A stretch of DNA of 64,000 nt from Kalaharituber pfeilii (GCA_015179045.1 WHUZ01000006.1:744001-808000); one strand, 5' to 3'. Positions 12,657 through 26,400 are shown, counted from the stretch's first letter. Translations and numbers: made by a program. The notes: generated from the sequence alone by a model not told the origin.

Positions 12657-13720
12657 CATCCCCACCCCCCGATCCCAATAACCAGCCCGCTCTTATCCAC
12701 ACCCACCAACACCCACACACTCTCGCTCCCTCGCTGCTCACACACGCTCTTCACAGACGTGCCCCCAGCCCAATCCGTTGACGGGTGTGTAATAACGTGT
12801 ATTACGCTCTCCCCGGAATTGCTGTAAGTGACCCCCGCATCGTCCTTGCTTGCCTATTGCCCCCCTCCCCCCCCCCCCCCCCCCAGGCTGCGCCGACCGT
12901 TCGGCAGTCAGTGGGGCTGCTCGCTTATGCTCTGAGTTTGAGCAAGTAAATGTCTAATGAAATATAGTTCGCGGCAGTCCCTCGCTGAGCATTGACTTGA
13001 CACTCACAAAAGCATAAAAAGACAAGGAGTCAACCCTGAAGCAAACGTGACTTTTGGAAGATCTCGAAATTACCCACCCTTGGTCGAAGGCAGCCACACG
13101 CTCAACTACAATTCTGGACCTCTTTTTGCTCCTTCGGCACCGTGCACCTATAAGCAGTTTGCCCTCAAGCGTCAAGTGTAAATCACACACTACACATACA
13201 ACACACTTTCACGCACCCTGCACCCAAGGCCTGGGCACCCCCCACCCCCCACCCCCCTCCCAACCCGCTCTCAGCCCAGCAAGTGAGAAAGCCAAGCTTG
13301 GTCAACCGAGAGCAGCGATTACACGCAAGCGTCCCAGAAACAATAGCCAGCAAAAGTCCTTACTTTCTGCGCTGCCCTCAAAGCCGCCAGAGAAACAAAT
13401 TCTCTCACAGGTGGGAATGCCCCTCGAGCCCTATGGTTTTGTTGACTTGCCTACCCGCCATGCCCACGTCTCACCAAATTCCCCCCTCCCTTCAACCCCC
13501 TCCACCTCTTGCCCACTGGGAAAGCAATCCCTCCCACCTCCCCCACCCCCCCACCATCCCCGCCCCCGTTCCTGCCCGCATCCCGCGACACGCAGACTCG
13601 GGCTTTTGGTTTTCTTGTGCCACACCTGCATCACACCATCTTTTCCGCGCTAACGCCCTCCATTCTGCGAAGTAGCAGTAGTAACATTCCGGGATCGTCT
13701 CATCTACTCTGTCGCCTTTA

Positions 13721-16700
13721 ATGACTGAGGCACTCACAAGACGTGGGGGGGTTAGCAGCATCGCACAACCCTCCTCGAGATCGCATTCTCCAGTTCAAAC
13801 TCAGTCAGCATTAAATTCATCATCCCAGGCTCTTTCTTCGTCATTGAGCAAATCAATTTCCTCAAATAAATCATTCACTCTGGATGACCCAGTATTGACG
13901 GCTGGAGCTCGCAACGAGCTTCTCAACAGCTCCCTTGAATCACACCCGTGGGCAAAGTCACTGGTTGAGGAAGATCCGGAAACACTACAGAAGAAGGACC
14001 CGCTAGCGACACAGATATGGAGACTGTATAGCAAGCAAAAGCAAAGTCTTCCCAATGCTGAGCGCATGGAAAATCTGACTTGGAGAATGATGGCTATGGC
14101 ATTAAAGCGAGAACACAACGCTCGGTAAGTCCCTATGACAGTTTCGGTGGCACAGCGCTATATACTACATGTCGGGGCATGGTTGTCCTTGCTGTGCTTG
14201 CTTCGACGTACTGATGGTTTCCTTATCGTTATCTTTAGCATCGCTCGTAGAGATAGCAGTGCATCCGCTGCATCCTCTCAAGCTTTCACTACTGGACAAA
14301 CCAACTCTTCGAAATCCAATACAATCGATTCTCAAGCACCGCGAACAGTGCGTATTGGAGGGATATCTGCCGCTGCTGCCCGTCTCGCCACAGAGCGCAG
14401 TAACAATAACAGCGATAACCTTAACAATAATACTAACACTACTGACACCGACTCAATGTTTATTGACGATATGTCATTTTCATCCTCCATGGTCGGGTCG
14501 CCTAGCGGACTCTCCAGTGGAATTTCCCATTCCCCTAACTCTGAACACCCTCCAACGTCATCACATGCTACAGCCAGTGCGATTCCAATCAAGGCATCTC
14601 GGGAGCATGATATTGTCATAAACCCCCTTATGTCCGCGCCGATCAAACAAGACCCCCACTATGGGGAATTCAACTACGTCCAGCGACGAGTGAGGAAAAC
14701 CAGCATGGATCTTGAGGCACGTCGGGTATGCTTGTTTTTATTTTATTTGAATCTTTTTTTGCAATCTATGTTGCTCCTCCTTTATAGCGATTAACTTTAA
14801 TAAGCAGTCCAAAAAGCGACCTGCGGATTTTTCTCCTCACGTTCCCCCAGTAGCCAGCATCACTATCCCCAACGATCCTGATCCAATTTCCGAAATCGGT
14901 GATTACACGCTTGACCAAGATACGTCGCATTTTCTGACGACAGACGGTCAACAAAATATGGGATTCCCTCATGACACGATGCCACTAGATAATGATTATG
15001 TTAGTTCTGCTGGTCCTTTCCAGACAAATTTCCACTTTTCCCCTATTGCCTCGCCGCTGGTACCTACAGGTCCCTTTTCGCTGTATAATACTCCCATGGC
15101 GTCCTCAGTGACTTCCCAAGATTTTTACTCTCCACCAGCATCTCTTAATCCTTCTATCGCTTCAACGCCACATCCACTCCCAGAATCTGCAGGAGGCGAC
15201 GGATCTTTTTTTGAAACGATCCCTATCGAAATCCGCAACCAAGGTCGTGGAGTCCCTGCGTATGGCTCTCGCTCCCGCTCTTCTGCGAACTTGGCTGGTA
15301 GTCACCCTTCTCAACAGTTTATGTTTGGTCAAAACGATCCTCTTTTTAGCCAGGCATCGTCAACCACTCATAGTGGATTTCCATCTCCTGGCTTTTCTTT
15401 TCAACATGTGAGTCCGGCTGCTGTAATGAGGGGTGAAACCGGGTCTCGCTACGAGGGTATGTTTAGTTTTGGTATTGAATCAGATTTAGAAGATGAAGAA
15501 AACGATGGGGACAATGCCATGAACCTTCAACCAGACTTTTCCCCAATGGAAGACAACAATTTTGAGATGGCATCTATTCACAGTCAGTTCAGTGAGTGGG
15601 GTAGAAAAACAAGTACTGGGCCCACGGATAATGCCAATAATCTACGGTTCCCGATGGGAAACAACAATTCACGCTTCCAGCAACCGGCAAGAAAGACTGT
15701 GACCATTGGAGGGACAGAGACTGCACCATCTCAGAACTGGGGTGCTGAGAATCATCACAATCGCTCCCATTCCATCAGCGCTCCTGTTCTCGATATGCGG
15801 CCTTCTACATCCACCGCCAGAAGACAAAAAATGGCACGGACGAGCTCTACCCCAAATGCGCAATTACTAGCCCAGCAAGCGATAAATAATCGAGCTCAGT
15901 CAAGCCCAAACTCACCCCCAGAATCCGGCTTCAGCTCTACAGATCCATCACGGCCTGCATCACCAGATGGCTCTAAAAACTTGAACTCAGCTAATAATAC
16001 ACCCACAACTTGTACAAACTGCTACACTCAAACAACACCATTGTGGAGACGTAATCCTGAGGGTCATCCATTGTGTAATGCTTGCGGTCTGTTCCTGAAG
16101 CTCCATGGTGTTGTTCGTCCACTTTCGTTGAAGACGGATGTTATCAAGAAGAGGAACCGAGGCAGTGGTAATTCAATACCCGTTGGCTCTGGATCTACAA
16201 GGACAGCAAAGAAGGGGACACGAAAAAATTCGCTTCAGCAGACACCTGTTCCTCCTACATCTGGGTCCTCCAAAGCGTCTAGTGCAATGGGGTCTGAATC
16301 TCCACCAGCTGGTATTGTCAACGGAGGAGCTTTAACTTCTGCATCCGCCAGCGTACCACTCCTCAGCGCACCAGCGCCAGTAGCGGCAAAAGGTGGTGTA
16401 ATACCAATCGCGGCGGCACCGCCAAAAGGAAATTTAATCCCTAGCGTTGCTCAGCGACAAGTTTCTGTTCAGCCCAAAAGGCAGCGGAGGCTTTCGAAAT
16501 CGCAAAGTCAGCCATACGTACCTCCTCAGCATGACCCAGAAGTTGGAGGTGGGACAGACACAATGATGGATGATCCAGGGCCGGGCACTGCATTTACAGC
16601 GATGACCACACGTAGTCGTAGGAAGGAGGCACCATTGGCTCCTACTCCAACAACAACAAATTCAATTGTTCACTCTACAACCCATCATACTTCGATTGCA

Positions 16701-16760
16701 CCTGCTGTCGGCACCTCTGCTGGGCCACAAGAATGGGAATGGCTGACCATGTCGCTTTAA
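13721..16760 (+). CDS. areA: AreA/NIT2-type GATA nitrogen regulator, 3 exons, 947 aa
   Basis: Global activator of nitrogen-source utilisation genes, acting in the nucleus on GATA sites. Exons are 13721-14124, 14239-14725 and 14808-16760; introns have GTAAGT..TTTAG (114 nt) and GTATGC..CAG (82 nt) borders and keep the frame throughout. Residues about 84-130 match the conserved AreA N-terminal block (DUF1752), with the segments [12 protein letters not shown] and [14 protein letters not shown] single GATA finger has C699, C702, C720 and C723 in the Cys-X2-Cys-X17-Cys-X2-Cys spacing, with the TTPLWRR and [12 protein letters not shown] motifs. The protein ends in [10 protein letters not shown], the conserved AreA C-terminus bound by the NmrA co-repressor. 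The KKRPADFSP block follows intron 2. The protein is somewhat longer than Aspergillus AreA because of Ser/Asn-rich linkers. The start is the first in-frame ATG; an upstream coding exon cannot be excluded. Symbol by family resemblance. Confidence 0.95.
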
Positions 16761-17089
16761 CGAATCACGACGTTTTTCGTAACGCTACCATATGATGAGT
16801 TTGCATGATTCATGCTTTGATTCTCGGAACCACCAGGCTTACTACGACAGAAGTGGTGCTTTGGTACATCAACTGTAATTTTTTTTTTTATTTATTTTTA
16901 TTTATTTATTATTATTTGCTGATTTTGTACCTTCCATATTTCGTTTCAGTCCTGTATGGAGGTTTCCATTTGCCGGTTATCCATTATTTAGTCCATGTCC
17001 GAGTTTTCTGCTTTGTCTGTTGAATTCAACATTTTGGAAGGCACACCAAGATTGTTTTTTTTTTTTTTTTTTTTGTTTTTTTTTTTTGG

Positions 17090-17128
17090 TTTAGTTTAGT
17101 TTAGTTTGGTTTGGTTTGGTTTGGTTTG
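17090..17128 (+). repeat. TTTAG/TTTGG pentanucleotide repeat
   Basis: Three TTTAG units turn into five TTTGG units, a point-variant spread similar to the paired pentamer arrays upstream of areA. Confidence 0.85.
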
Positions 17129-17534
17129 TCGGTACACTTCGGTGCAAGATATACATTGGCTGCTTGTCTCTCTCATTTGTTGCCTTGTTCGGCTGATAGA
17201 AGTTGCAGACATCTCTTCCCACATGGCTGCTGGGGTTAATTACCTGGTTCTTTACTTTTATCTTTTCAGGTTTGTTTTCGATTAACTATCGTTACTTCAC
17301 GGCTCTAGTTTGGGCGTTAATATACCTACAACTGTCAGATTGGAAACACTATCTGGGCATAATACGAAGTGGCTTAACAAAAATCTAAGTGAGCTTCGGT
17401 GGATTTGGCTACTGGCCTCGTTTTACAACTTTTTATCTTGGTTGTTGCTTTGAGCCGCCAATGATCGCCTCACTTTGTGTCCAGAATAACGTGATGGCAG
17501 GGCAAATTTCTCATCCTTTTAATTCTCCTATACA

Positions 17535-17538
<4 letters not shown>

Positions 17539-17575
<37 letters not shown>
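17539..17575 (+). repeat. T37 homopolymer
   Basis: Uninterrupted T run in the noncoding region downstream of areA, followed by a G run. Its length is uncertain. Confidence 0.9.
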
Positions 17576-17577
<2 letters not shown>

Positions 17578-19177
17578 GGGGGGCACCTGCTACATACAAA
17601 GTATGCATTTCATATGCCCGCACTTAATACAGCCTTCTCACTTCTGCCTAATTCCCTTTACCAGATATTTTCATATAATTCCGCTGATTCTCCGTTTTCG
17701 CAGTTGGTTGGTCAGGCACGGTTACGATGATACAGTCAACACATCTGCTGCATACGTAGTTCGACTTTCTTTGACTTCGGTTACTTGGTTCAGCATCATT
17801 CTACTATTTGGTTTTTTTCTTTTACAATTTGTTTCTTTACTTGTGTTATTCGATTTCTTTTTCTCTCTCTGTTTTCAGACATTGTTGCATTGGGCACTGG
17901 CATTCTTTCGTTCCTTTTCCTTACTCTCATCAGAGCAATCTGCTTTTCTCTCTCAACTTTTTTTCTCTTTTTTCTTTTTTCCTTAAATTGCAATTTCAAC
18001 ACCTTCTTGGCTGGTTTTTGTCTGGCTACGTCTTTTTGTTTTGCTTTTTGTGACGCTAGTGTGGGGGGAACAGAGAAACAGTAGGACATTCTCAGGGATG
18101 CGAGTGAGTGGGTAGTTCGTTGTGAGCAAAGGCAGTGTGACAGGGATAGTTGGTTGGGGTATGTGAACAGGGGGGAGAGGGACTGTTTCCACATCGTCAG
18201 ATGTGTTTAGAAACGTACACTGGTTGGGTTGTTGATTGCTGGGCTGCGGTTTGCACTTTCATGGGCGCGCATGTGCTTGGGACACTATATGGATATATTT
18301 TCTGTTTACTGCGATGTGATGGCCTGAATGCATCTCGTCTGATTTACTATATGCATACTGAAGTTTACGGCCTTTTGGCTTTTCATTTCACTATTTGTCG
18401 TTTCAGCCAGCAGATGAATGCAATACTTTGTGTATGTAGATTGTATACGTACGTGATTCTTAGGTTCAAGAGTGAGGAGAAAAGAGGGCATGCAGTTTGA
18501 AATGGAATGCAATTCAGCCGTGGCACTTGTGATTTGATTCTGGACCATCGCCCCTTACTACGCTGTGTAGAGCAAGTTCAGTGGCACTGTTTGCTTGCTT
18601 CCCACTCATGCGGGGGGCGGCAACCCCGCCGAGTGATCTGGGAGGCTGTGCACTGCAGGCTCGTGTCCTGTAGACTGTAGGTTCGTCCCTTTGTGAAGTA
18701 GGAATCGCAGAATGGCCACTCACTGATGAGATCACAACTCAATTCTGCATTACAATTTACGAGCTGAAAAAAAATAAAACAATCGAAGTCCACCACCCTG
18801 TGCGCCTCAACTACATGAAACATCGCTTTACCCACCGACCACCACCACCACCACCCCGTAACTCTACCCTACTCTATGTACCATCATATCCTTTTCTTCA
18901 GCTTGCTTCCGGCCAACTAATATTCCCCCGCTATGATGCCACGATCAGATGTGAAAAAGGAAAAATAACCATGAAATTAAAAGTGACATCATTATTGTTT
19001 TTGTCTTTTTGTCTTTTTGTCTTTTTTTCCTTCTGTTTTCTTATTATTGATTTTAAATTTATTTACTTCCAACGGGGTGTCCTTGTCAACCTTCGTAATG
19101 CTAGGGCCCATATTCCTCGTTCGCAGCATCGGTCCCCATGTGTGCACGCATGGAAAGCCGGGAAGGGTCAGATTGCT

Positions 19178-19225
19178 GAGAGTTAGGAGTAGAGAGTTAG
19201 GAGTAGAGAGTTAGGAGTAGAGAGT
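19178..19225 (+). repeat. 14-bp tandem repeat, about 3.4 copies
   Basis: Exact repeats of the unit AGAGTTAGGAGTAG, located 255 bp beyond the stop codon of the minus-strand HSK3 gene. Confidence 0.9.
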
Positions 19226-19479
19226 ACTAGGTACGAGAAGATAAAAAAAATTTTGGCTGAGTTAATAAGATCGTGGGAGCGATGAGCATGAGGTGATGAG
19301 TTCTTTTTAAGGTTTTACTTATTTTTGTTTGCTGTATATGTATGTGGTTACGTAGTGTTCAGGGTCAAGTGAGATACGCTTTTTTCATGCAAGAGTAGTA
19401 AACACGCCCAGTCTCGAACCATTTATCTCCTCCATTTCTAAATCTCGTCTTCTTAGAAACAAACTAAACAGAGAAAGTT

Positions 19480-20400
19480 TCAATCACCCCCACGTCCATC
19501 GTCTTCCCCCGGATTATTTACAGACGCCGCCGCTGCTGCTGCCCCCGCACCTCCCTCACCCAGTATCTTTGTTGCTGACATGAGCCTAGAGAGAAAAAAA
19601 AGTTGTAGTTAATAAGAGCCCTGCTCACACGAAAAATAAATCCCACGTTTTGGTATTGTTGGGACGGGGATTTGAGTAGGGTAAGCTGGGTTAGATTGAG
19701 AATCGGTTACTAGGGTATTTACGGTTTTGAGGGTGAGGGGTGGGGAAGGAAGGACAGTTGAATAGGGACAGGGGTTAATCATTGGAGAGATGATCTACAG
19801 TAGAGTAAAGGTCGGTGGGCGGGTTTCGCCGAGGCTGATTTGCAACTGTGTTGAGAGAGAGAGAGAGCGGGCAAGGGCAGAGGCAAGGGGAGAGCGATTT
19901 CTCACCCCTCCGTTCATGAGGGCGATGCAGGCCCCAGCTAGCATCAGGGAGGTGAAGGAAGAAGGAAGACAAAATTTGATGTCAAGCTGTCTAGCTGGCT
20001 CATGTATGAATCTTGCAGCAAATCTGCAAGAACAGGGCAAAAACAAGAAAACTTTAACACGTGAAAAAGCCTCCCAGAGAAAGAAAGTTGAAGCATGCAG
20101 AATGGAGTAATAAAAAAAAAAAAAAGTAGTGAAAACTACTACTCACAAGGCTCCGTGGATCCCGCCTAGCGCCCTAATGTGATCTGCCTGCACGGCAGTG
20201 ATTTGCATAAGCTCGTCCAGGTCCGACAGGTGGGCGTGGAGCTGGGAGAGCTGGGCGTTCAGGTGGGAGAGCTGGCGTTGCTTGTTGGATGCCGCTGAGT
20301 TCAATGAGGAGGGAACTGTCGACAATCGGTGTTTTCCGTAGGTACCTGAGGAGGTGGATGAGGTAGGGGCGTTGTGGGGCTGGAAAGGAGGTGGAGGCAT
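19480..20400 (-). CDS. HSK3: DASH/Dam1 complex subunit Hsk3, 2 exons, 119 aa
   Basis: Small subunit of the DASH (Dam1) ring, which couples kinetochores to spindle microtubules in fungi. Exon 1 is 20400 down to 20147 and exon 2 is 19585 down to 19480, separated by a 561-nt intron (GTGAGT donor, TCTAG acceptor) that keeps the frame. The core reads KQRQLSHLNAQLSQL, then LMQITAVQADHIRALGG, and after the splice MSATKILGE. This is the heptad-rich coiled coil plus conserved C-terminal tip of Hsk3-like proteins. It is preceded by a Ser/Pro-rich tail and followed by an Ala run and an acidic-Gly end. The length fits filamentous-fungal Hsk3. The intron is much longer than others in the window, and no alternative exon inside it keeps homology. 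Family assignment is by remembered sequence pattern. Confidence 0.82.
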
Positions 20401-23400
20401 TGTTGCTTTGTCTTGAGGAAGAGAGCGGGGGAGGGTAGGCTTTTTCGAGTGACCGGCGTGTAGCTACAAGCGGTTGTGTATGCGGTATTGGGCTGCCGAA
20501 AGTGGGCTGGGATGACAGGTATCTGGTGATCTATGAAGTTCAGATGGCAACGTATAGGACGGCGACGGTAATGCAACAACAATGTAAGCAAACGGCCAAG
20601 CGCAAATGTTTCAGGATGCAAAGATGTAGCTCTTCGGATATCGAAGTGGATAGTGTATGTGCGCATATGTGTATGTATGTGTAGGGGTGACGGCGTGTGT
20701 ATGTATACATTGGATCATCCAGCGTCGATATGTGCGGCTTAGTCATGTGTTTCGGATGTAGAACTGTCGATTGTCGCATGCACGAGGTTGTCTGTAGCAC
20801 ATGGGACGCCTGCTGGACACGCGCGTAAAAATCAGATGTAGAGTAGGTTAGGTAGGTGGTACCAGGCTGCTGTGGTGGGGTTAAGCGGGGTACGCCCCAA
20901 GAAGATGTATGTAAACGTAATGACATGTGGGGTAAACAGTAATTGGCTTCAGGAATCGTGGGGGTGAGACACGGGGGCACTAGAGTTACCAGGCGCTTGG
21001 ATATTTTTATCTATCCTTAAGCTTTTACTGTTTAGGCTGGCTATGTTTTGCAATTGGTGACGGCAACGAAGGTGCCCTTAGGCAGCAACGAACATCTCAA
21101 GATAGTGGAGTGTAAGTAAATAGCTTCTTTGGGTCTAGACGGGTCAGCAAATGGTGTGGATTGTCACTGCAGCGTCGCGGTTGGCTAACGGTGGCAAAGG
21201 TGGCTGGCTCAGTGGAGGGAGTTTCTGATAAGCTATCGGCATCGCCATGTGAGCTAGGGTCATGTGATGAAAAGCTGGGTACTCAGGTGAATGAGGGTAA
21301 CGAAGTCTTCTAATGAGTAAATTTATTACGGTCATCAGTTCGCGTACAATTACACAATCAAATTGCCGGTATGCTGGAAACACGCCTTTGTTTCATGCCT
21401 TTGTTTCCTTGGCGATTTAGACACAATGAGGTTGGGGATATGTGTCATATGCGTCCACATGTACACACAACGCTCTAGCGGCCCGCGTTCATGGTCAAAT
21501 TTCCGACATTAATATCATATCACTATAGCTAACTCATTGCAGAATGTCCATTGAACAAATAGTACTTTCACACTGTCATGTATAATCCACATTTCAATGA
21601 CACCATACTTCAATCCGAGAGGTAGGGTGTCGGGAGATTAGTTCATGCATGTGGCTAACAATCCATTACATCATTCATGGGAGTTTAGGTAAGTAGTTAT
21701 AGCATTGGCTGTATTAAACTATTAACCAGAAAGTGTGGGTACGAGGGTACGAGCAATGCGACCCCCTCTGTTGCTTTGCGTCACTTGCGTGAGTAGTGAA
21801 TTCCCGAATTCCTTTTCCTGGCCATGACCTGCATAATATAAGCTGCACGATGTAAAATGTAATATATGAGCGGTCTACTAGCCATTACTGCCATAACCCA
21901 GCGGCGGTAACACAACACTAGTAGCATGTGCAATATGTAAGTACAAGGGCTTATCAAAAGTCCAAGTGAGACATCTGTATTTCATGCTGCATAACATACA
22001 GTTCAAGTTGAACACGATGAAAGTTTTTATTGCTGATGGGGATCATGTCAGTGATGTGTAGGCACGTTGCTTACGACGTTGCTTGACCGTTAGACTTCAC
22101 AGAAACTCGCTTTTTCACGGCGAAATCAGTGAAGCCAACAGCGTGAAACTCGATGTTGAGCCTCTTCCAAAGACAACATTGTACGGGCACGAGACACTAA
22201 TAAATATATGTATCTTCCAATTGTTTATTGTTGGCCCCAGTATATAATGTATTCGGTATACTGCTGCTGTATCGCTAAGTTTATGTTAAAACATGTGCTT
22301 CCATGAATGTATTAGATTTATGGTTTAAATACTGGATGTGCTTTAGGGCCCATAGTTACTGGAAATCAGAGTTCTGAGCTGGCCATGGCGCAAGATATGT
22401 TTTCTTTAAACTCTCGGATTTGTACTGGCCGAGAGACCGAGCTAAATGTGTCGCAGAGCGTTCGAGAACTGTGCCGTGACTGGCCTACTGCGCCATGGTA
22501 GCCATCAGACGCGACTCCCTTTACGGTATACGGAAGTATGCGAAATTCGAGCGATACTCGCGATGTGAAAAGGTGGGTATGATTTAACTCAGGGCTGCTG
22601 CTTCGCTTGCGCTCTGATCTACATTCACTGAGAGCTAAGTAGTCAGCTCTTTTTCCACCACCTCTTCACTGATTTTTCCTCTCAGACCTCAGCGCCACCA
22701 CACTCGCATTCAAAGGCATTTCCCCTCCCATTCTGCCCTTCACCCCTGGTTGGTGATGCCCTAGTTCATATCATGACGCTGATTTACCTCTTGCACTATG
22801 GTTGTCTTCTTTTCCCTTCCCTCTGACACTGAACTATTCCCCAGTGGTTGTGTCGTGGCGACTTGGGCCCTGGATCGACAGTTCCAACAAGATACCCCAG
22901 TCAATGACGTACATAGATTGCCCTTAGGGTGAAGTTACGGCACACTCGCACACACATCAAATTCACACGCACGTACATATGCATACATGATAGACCAATA
23001 GTTGCAAAATCTGGGTTCCCGTATCCATATGTACCGATTATCCTTATGGATCTATCAGAGCTCATCTATGAAGCAAGAACTCTATTGCGCCCTCATCGTC
23101 ATACTTGTCCCCCCAACGTCGTTTAATTTTTTCCCTTCCTGCAGTCCAAGCCCAAGGGTTATCTATTGGGTACATTCAAGTTCGATGACCATCTGACTAC
23201 GGGTACTCTAAAATTACAATGATACCCGCGATCTCCGTTAATTAGGACTGCATGGCTGTCTGCTGCTGCACGCAACGGACGATAGGTGCATCTCTGCGCT
23301 GGCAACTAGCTTAGCAGAATTTATCAATACCTGAACGCCTATGAATACCCTGATTATTTCAGTACGTTTTCTCTCACTGCAGCAGTTTAACATCTCCAAG

Positions 23401-26400
23401 GCGGGTCAAGGAGAGAGAAAGAGAGAGAGAAGAAAGACAACGAAAAAGAAAAAGAAGAAAACAAAAGAAAACATTCAAGATGCAGAACTAAGGGGAGTTA
23501 CACATAATTTTGAGCGGGGTGATAAATGTGGGCTTGTCAGAGAGAGGACAGGGAGGGAGGCACATCCTTTTCTTTCCTTTTCCTTTCGCGCTTTCGTTTT
23601 CTTGCCTCTTTACTTTTCCGAGGGCAGCACGACCGATTCGAATTTCGGTTGGCTACATTGTGCAGGAGGTATCATTCTACGTGAGATCAAGGTGACGTTC
23701 TCCACACTATCGAACATTGGGCGTATGCATGCTGCATGCAGTCATGGGACCGTGCAAACGTCGTAGAGCAGCAGTTCCGTCAATTGTCCCGTCAGCCAGG
23801 CCCTAGACAGGGTTCATAGAACCCTGTAGCACTTAACTTCACTATCATACTCTTATTCTGCTGTTGGGGAAAGGGAGACTTTGCTCTAATTGAGCAGTCG
23901 GAGCCTCTTTGCACTATTCCACTCTAGGAAGACAGGGCTAACGAAGATCCGTAGGCTGTACAAAGCAGTCAGAGGATGCAGTTCGGGACTTTCGGTACCA
24001 ACCAAAATCGCTCTCCATTACACTGCGGGATTCAAATGGGGCTCGCTATCATGCAGGGACTTTGAGTCCCAGGTGGCTGACTACCGCATATTACGGCAGA
24101 TGGTCCCCTGATAACCCAGCTTACCAGGCCCCAACCAATCTCAGTAATTCCCAGAACAGGCAGTCCCAGGCAGGCCCATGAATTCAGGCTCGCGGGAGGC
24201 CTGCGAGAGCATCCTTCCACTACGATTAGCACTTAACTCTGCTGCCCACACACAATCAGGCGCACGTTTAGGAATCCTTATGCGAGCTGCTGGGCTAGAT
24301 GCTAGCGTTGCTAATGGCCATGCAAATTTCTCAGATTTGAGGTAAAGTGACTAACGATTGCCTCTTCATGTTTTTGAGATACAGTAATTCTATTCGTACA
24401 TTGCCTGGTTGATTTACGAGGCGAAAAATTCTAAAGCACTAAGTCAGCCTATACCTCCACACTGCTTAAGTATTAAGACTAACCACCCTCACGCACAGGG
24501 AACATAACATGGCGCAACTTTGCCATCGCCAAGTTTCCGTCACTGAAAACCTTTGCTGACTATTTCTCAAGTAACCGGATATTTCGCCGATCTGACCATC
24601 TCAAGTCACAATTAAGAATGATCAACCGTCGCCGAAACGACTGATCACCCTCCTTGTATGCTTCTGCATCAACCCTGGCTCTTACCGGGTCGGATAGGAT
24701 GGGCCTGCGCGACTCACTAGTATCATTTGCTCCTGTTTCTCCGTTCCATGCACTGATGCGATGGATGAGTTAGCACTCGCAATAAGATCGCCGCTCCACT
24801 GTTTCAAGCCATGATTATTTTAGCGGCCTTTGATTCTGCGAGTTAGCAATTCCCCAAAACACGATTTCAGATCACTGATCTTTAGCACATGATCTGTACT
24901 GGATTATGAGATGGCAGTGTCTTATATTTTCGCGTTTGAATCCTGTTATGAGGGATGCGTAAGATTGTCCAATTGCATTTACCAGTACATTTAATGTGGC
25001 AAGCGCTAACCAGTTGCCTGATTTCTGAAGTTGATGACCTGGTTTATCTCCTGCCAATCGCCTCACGTTTTAACAGTGGATATAGGCAAGCACCAAGAAA
25101 AAGCCACTTACGAGCCGGACCGAAGATCCCAGTTATACAGGCCTTGTGTGGACTAGGCTTAGGTGTTTCGTCCTTGTATTCGTTCTAGGTCGATTCAGGA
25201 CGTAGCTCGTAGGTAGTCGCTTCCAAGCCGCTGGGTCGTTCGAAAAATTCATTCAGGAATGCAGAGGAAACTAACTCGAACAAGATGGGACTAGATTACT
25301 GAGCACGCTCGCTGCGAGCGAAAAAGAGATCCATGCAAGTAAGTGCATTCTTTCCCTCATTGCAACCCTCCGAGTATCAAAATAAACTATCATTGTAGAG
25401 TCCATGCTCGTTCCCCCTGAGCTTTGGCTCCGGTGGTGAGAGGATCCACCGACAGGGATAGTCGGTAATTTGATTGACCTGGATTGGGCTGTCCCGAACT
25501 GGAGAGCGCTAACCGCATGGGCAAAGGTGACAGGCTTCCAGAAATTCTTTCTTTTCCTCCCCCTCCACGCGGAGAGGGCTTATCTCGATTGCATAGGAGC
25601 ATTCGTAATCACCCATTCCTGGACACACGTTCCCCACCCCCCCGAAATTCAACTCACCAAAGACGGTGGGAATTAACAAAGGCAGGAAATGATCGTTGGA
25701 TTTTGAGATCCGATCTGGTGGCTGCAGCGCGGACACTTGTATCTGGGGTCATCCAAGAAAGCAAATGCTCGACTTTATTTACCAATATACAACACAATAG
25801 TACTTCAGGGCACTTTTCGCAAAGGAAATGAAGTCCTAAAATAAATAGAATCACTTCCAGGGATACTTCAGAATATCATATACAGTATGAATTTTACTGG
25901 CGGAGTTGAAATGAATCAGGAAATTTTTAGGAGGATAGGAAACCATTTCCAATGATACAGCCCCCCAACTATATTTACATAAGATAATCTGTATACATAT
26001 ATGTTATGACAATAACATCTATAGTACAATTCACTGTTTTGTACGAGGTGACATTACCAAATCTCCTTTGCCTTTCCTTGCCTGCCCTAAATCGAAACAA
26101 AAGAGAAAAGGACGCAAACCAGGAAATAAGACAAACCGACGTAAAGTAGGCCCAAAGAATCCAATAAAAATAGATGAAAGTCTTCCCATGACCCGAGCGC
26201 CCGTGTTGCAAATGCATGCTTTAACGTAGGAAAAAAAAAATAAAATAAAATAAAATAAAATAAAATAAATAAATAAATAAAAATCAAGAAAAAAAAAAAA
26301 AAAAAAAAAAAAAAAATGTAAGGAGGAAAGAAAAGAATTAGTTCCCGCCTGGAAATCTGAGACTCCCGGAAAACCAAATATTAAGAGTATATATTCTCGC

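Larger units (their letters stand above)
6340..13720. other. Long intergenic region between the Zn2Cys6 gene and areA
   Basis: The first 0.7 kb is T-rich and is probably the 3' UTR of the Zn2Cys6 gene. No convincing gene was found from 7 to 11 kb; open frames are short and lack family resemblance. A (CAC)n tract lies at 7781-7810 and a hairpin at 8371-8408. From about 9.5 kb GC content rises, and from 11.5 kb the DNA carries C runs, pentamer arrays, a CAG repeat and a long pyrimidine-rich stretch up to the areA start. This part probably includes the areA promoter and a long 5' UTR, possibly with untranslated introns that cannot be delimited here. Confidence 0.55.
16761..19479. other. Convergent 3' intergenic region between areA and HSK3
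   Basis: T-rich DNA with long T runs (17055-17088, and 37 T at 17539-17575) and TTTAG/TTTGG pentamers at 17090-17128. Open frames here translate as Phe/Leu-rich low complexity and are rejected as genes. A 14-bp tandem repeat lies at 19178-19225. The region presumably carries the 3' UTRs of both flanking genes; no RNA gene was recognised. Confidence 0.6.

Noticed and set aside
13054..13675. Frames of 130-199 codons just before areA
   Set aside because: Pro/Ser-rich translations of pyrimidine-rich leader DNA, overlapping in two frames; areA homology begins only at 13721.
17603..18194. Phe/Leu-rich frames that look like membrane proteins
   Set aside because: Result of T-rich DNA in the areA 3' region; the opposite strand is equally open and Lys-rich.
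19413..19440. Possible tRNA T-arm on the minus strand (GGTTCGAGAC)
   Set aside because: No matching acceptor stem, D-arm or anticodon arm at the correct distance.
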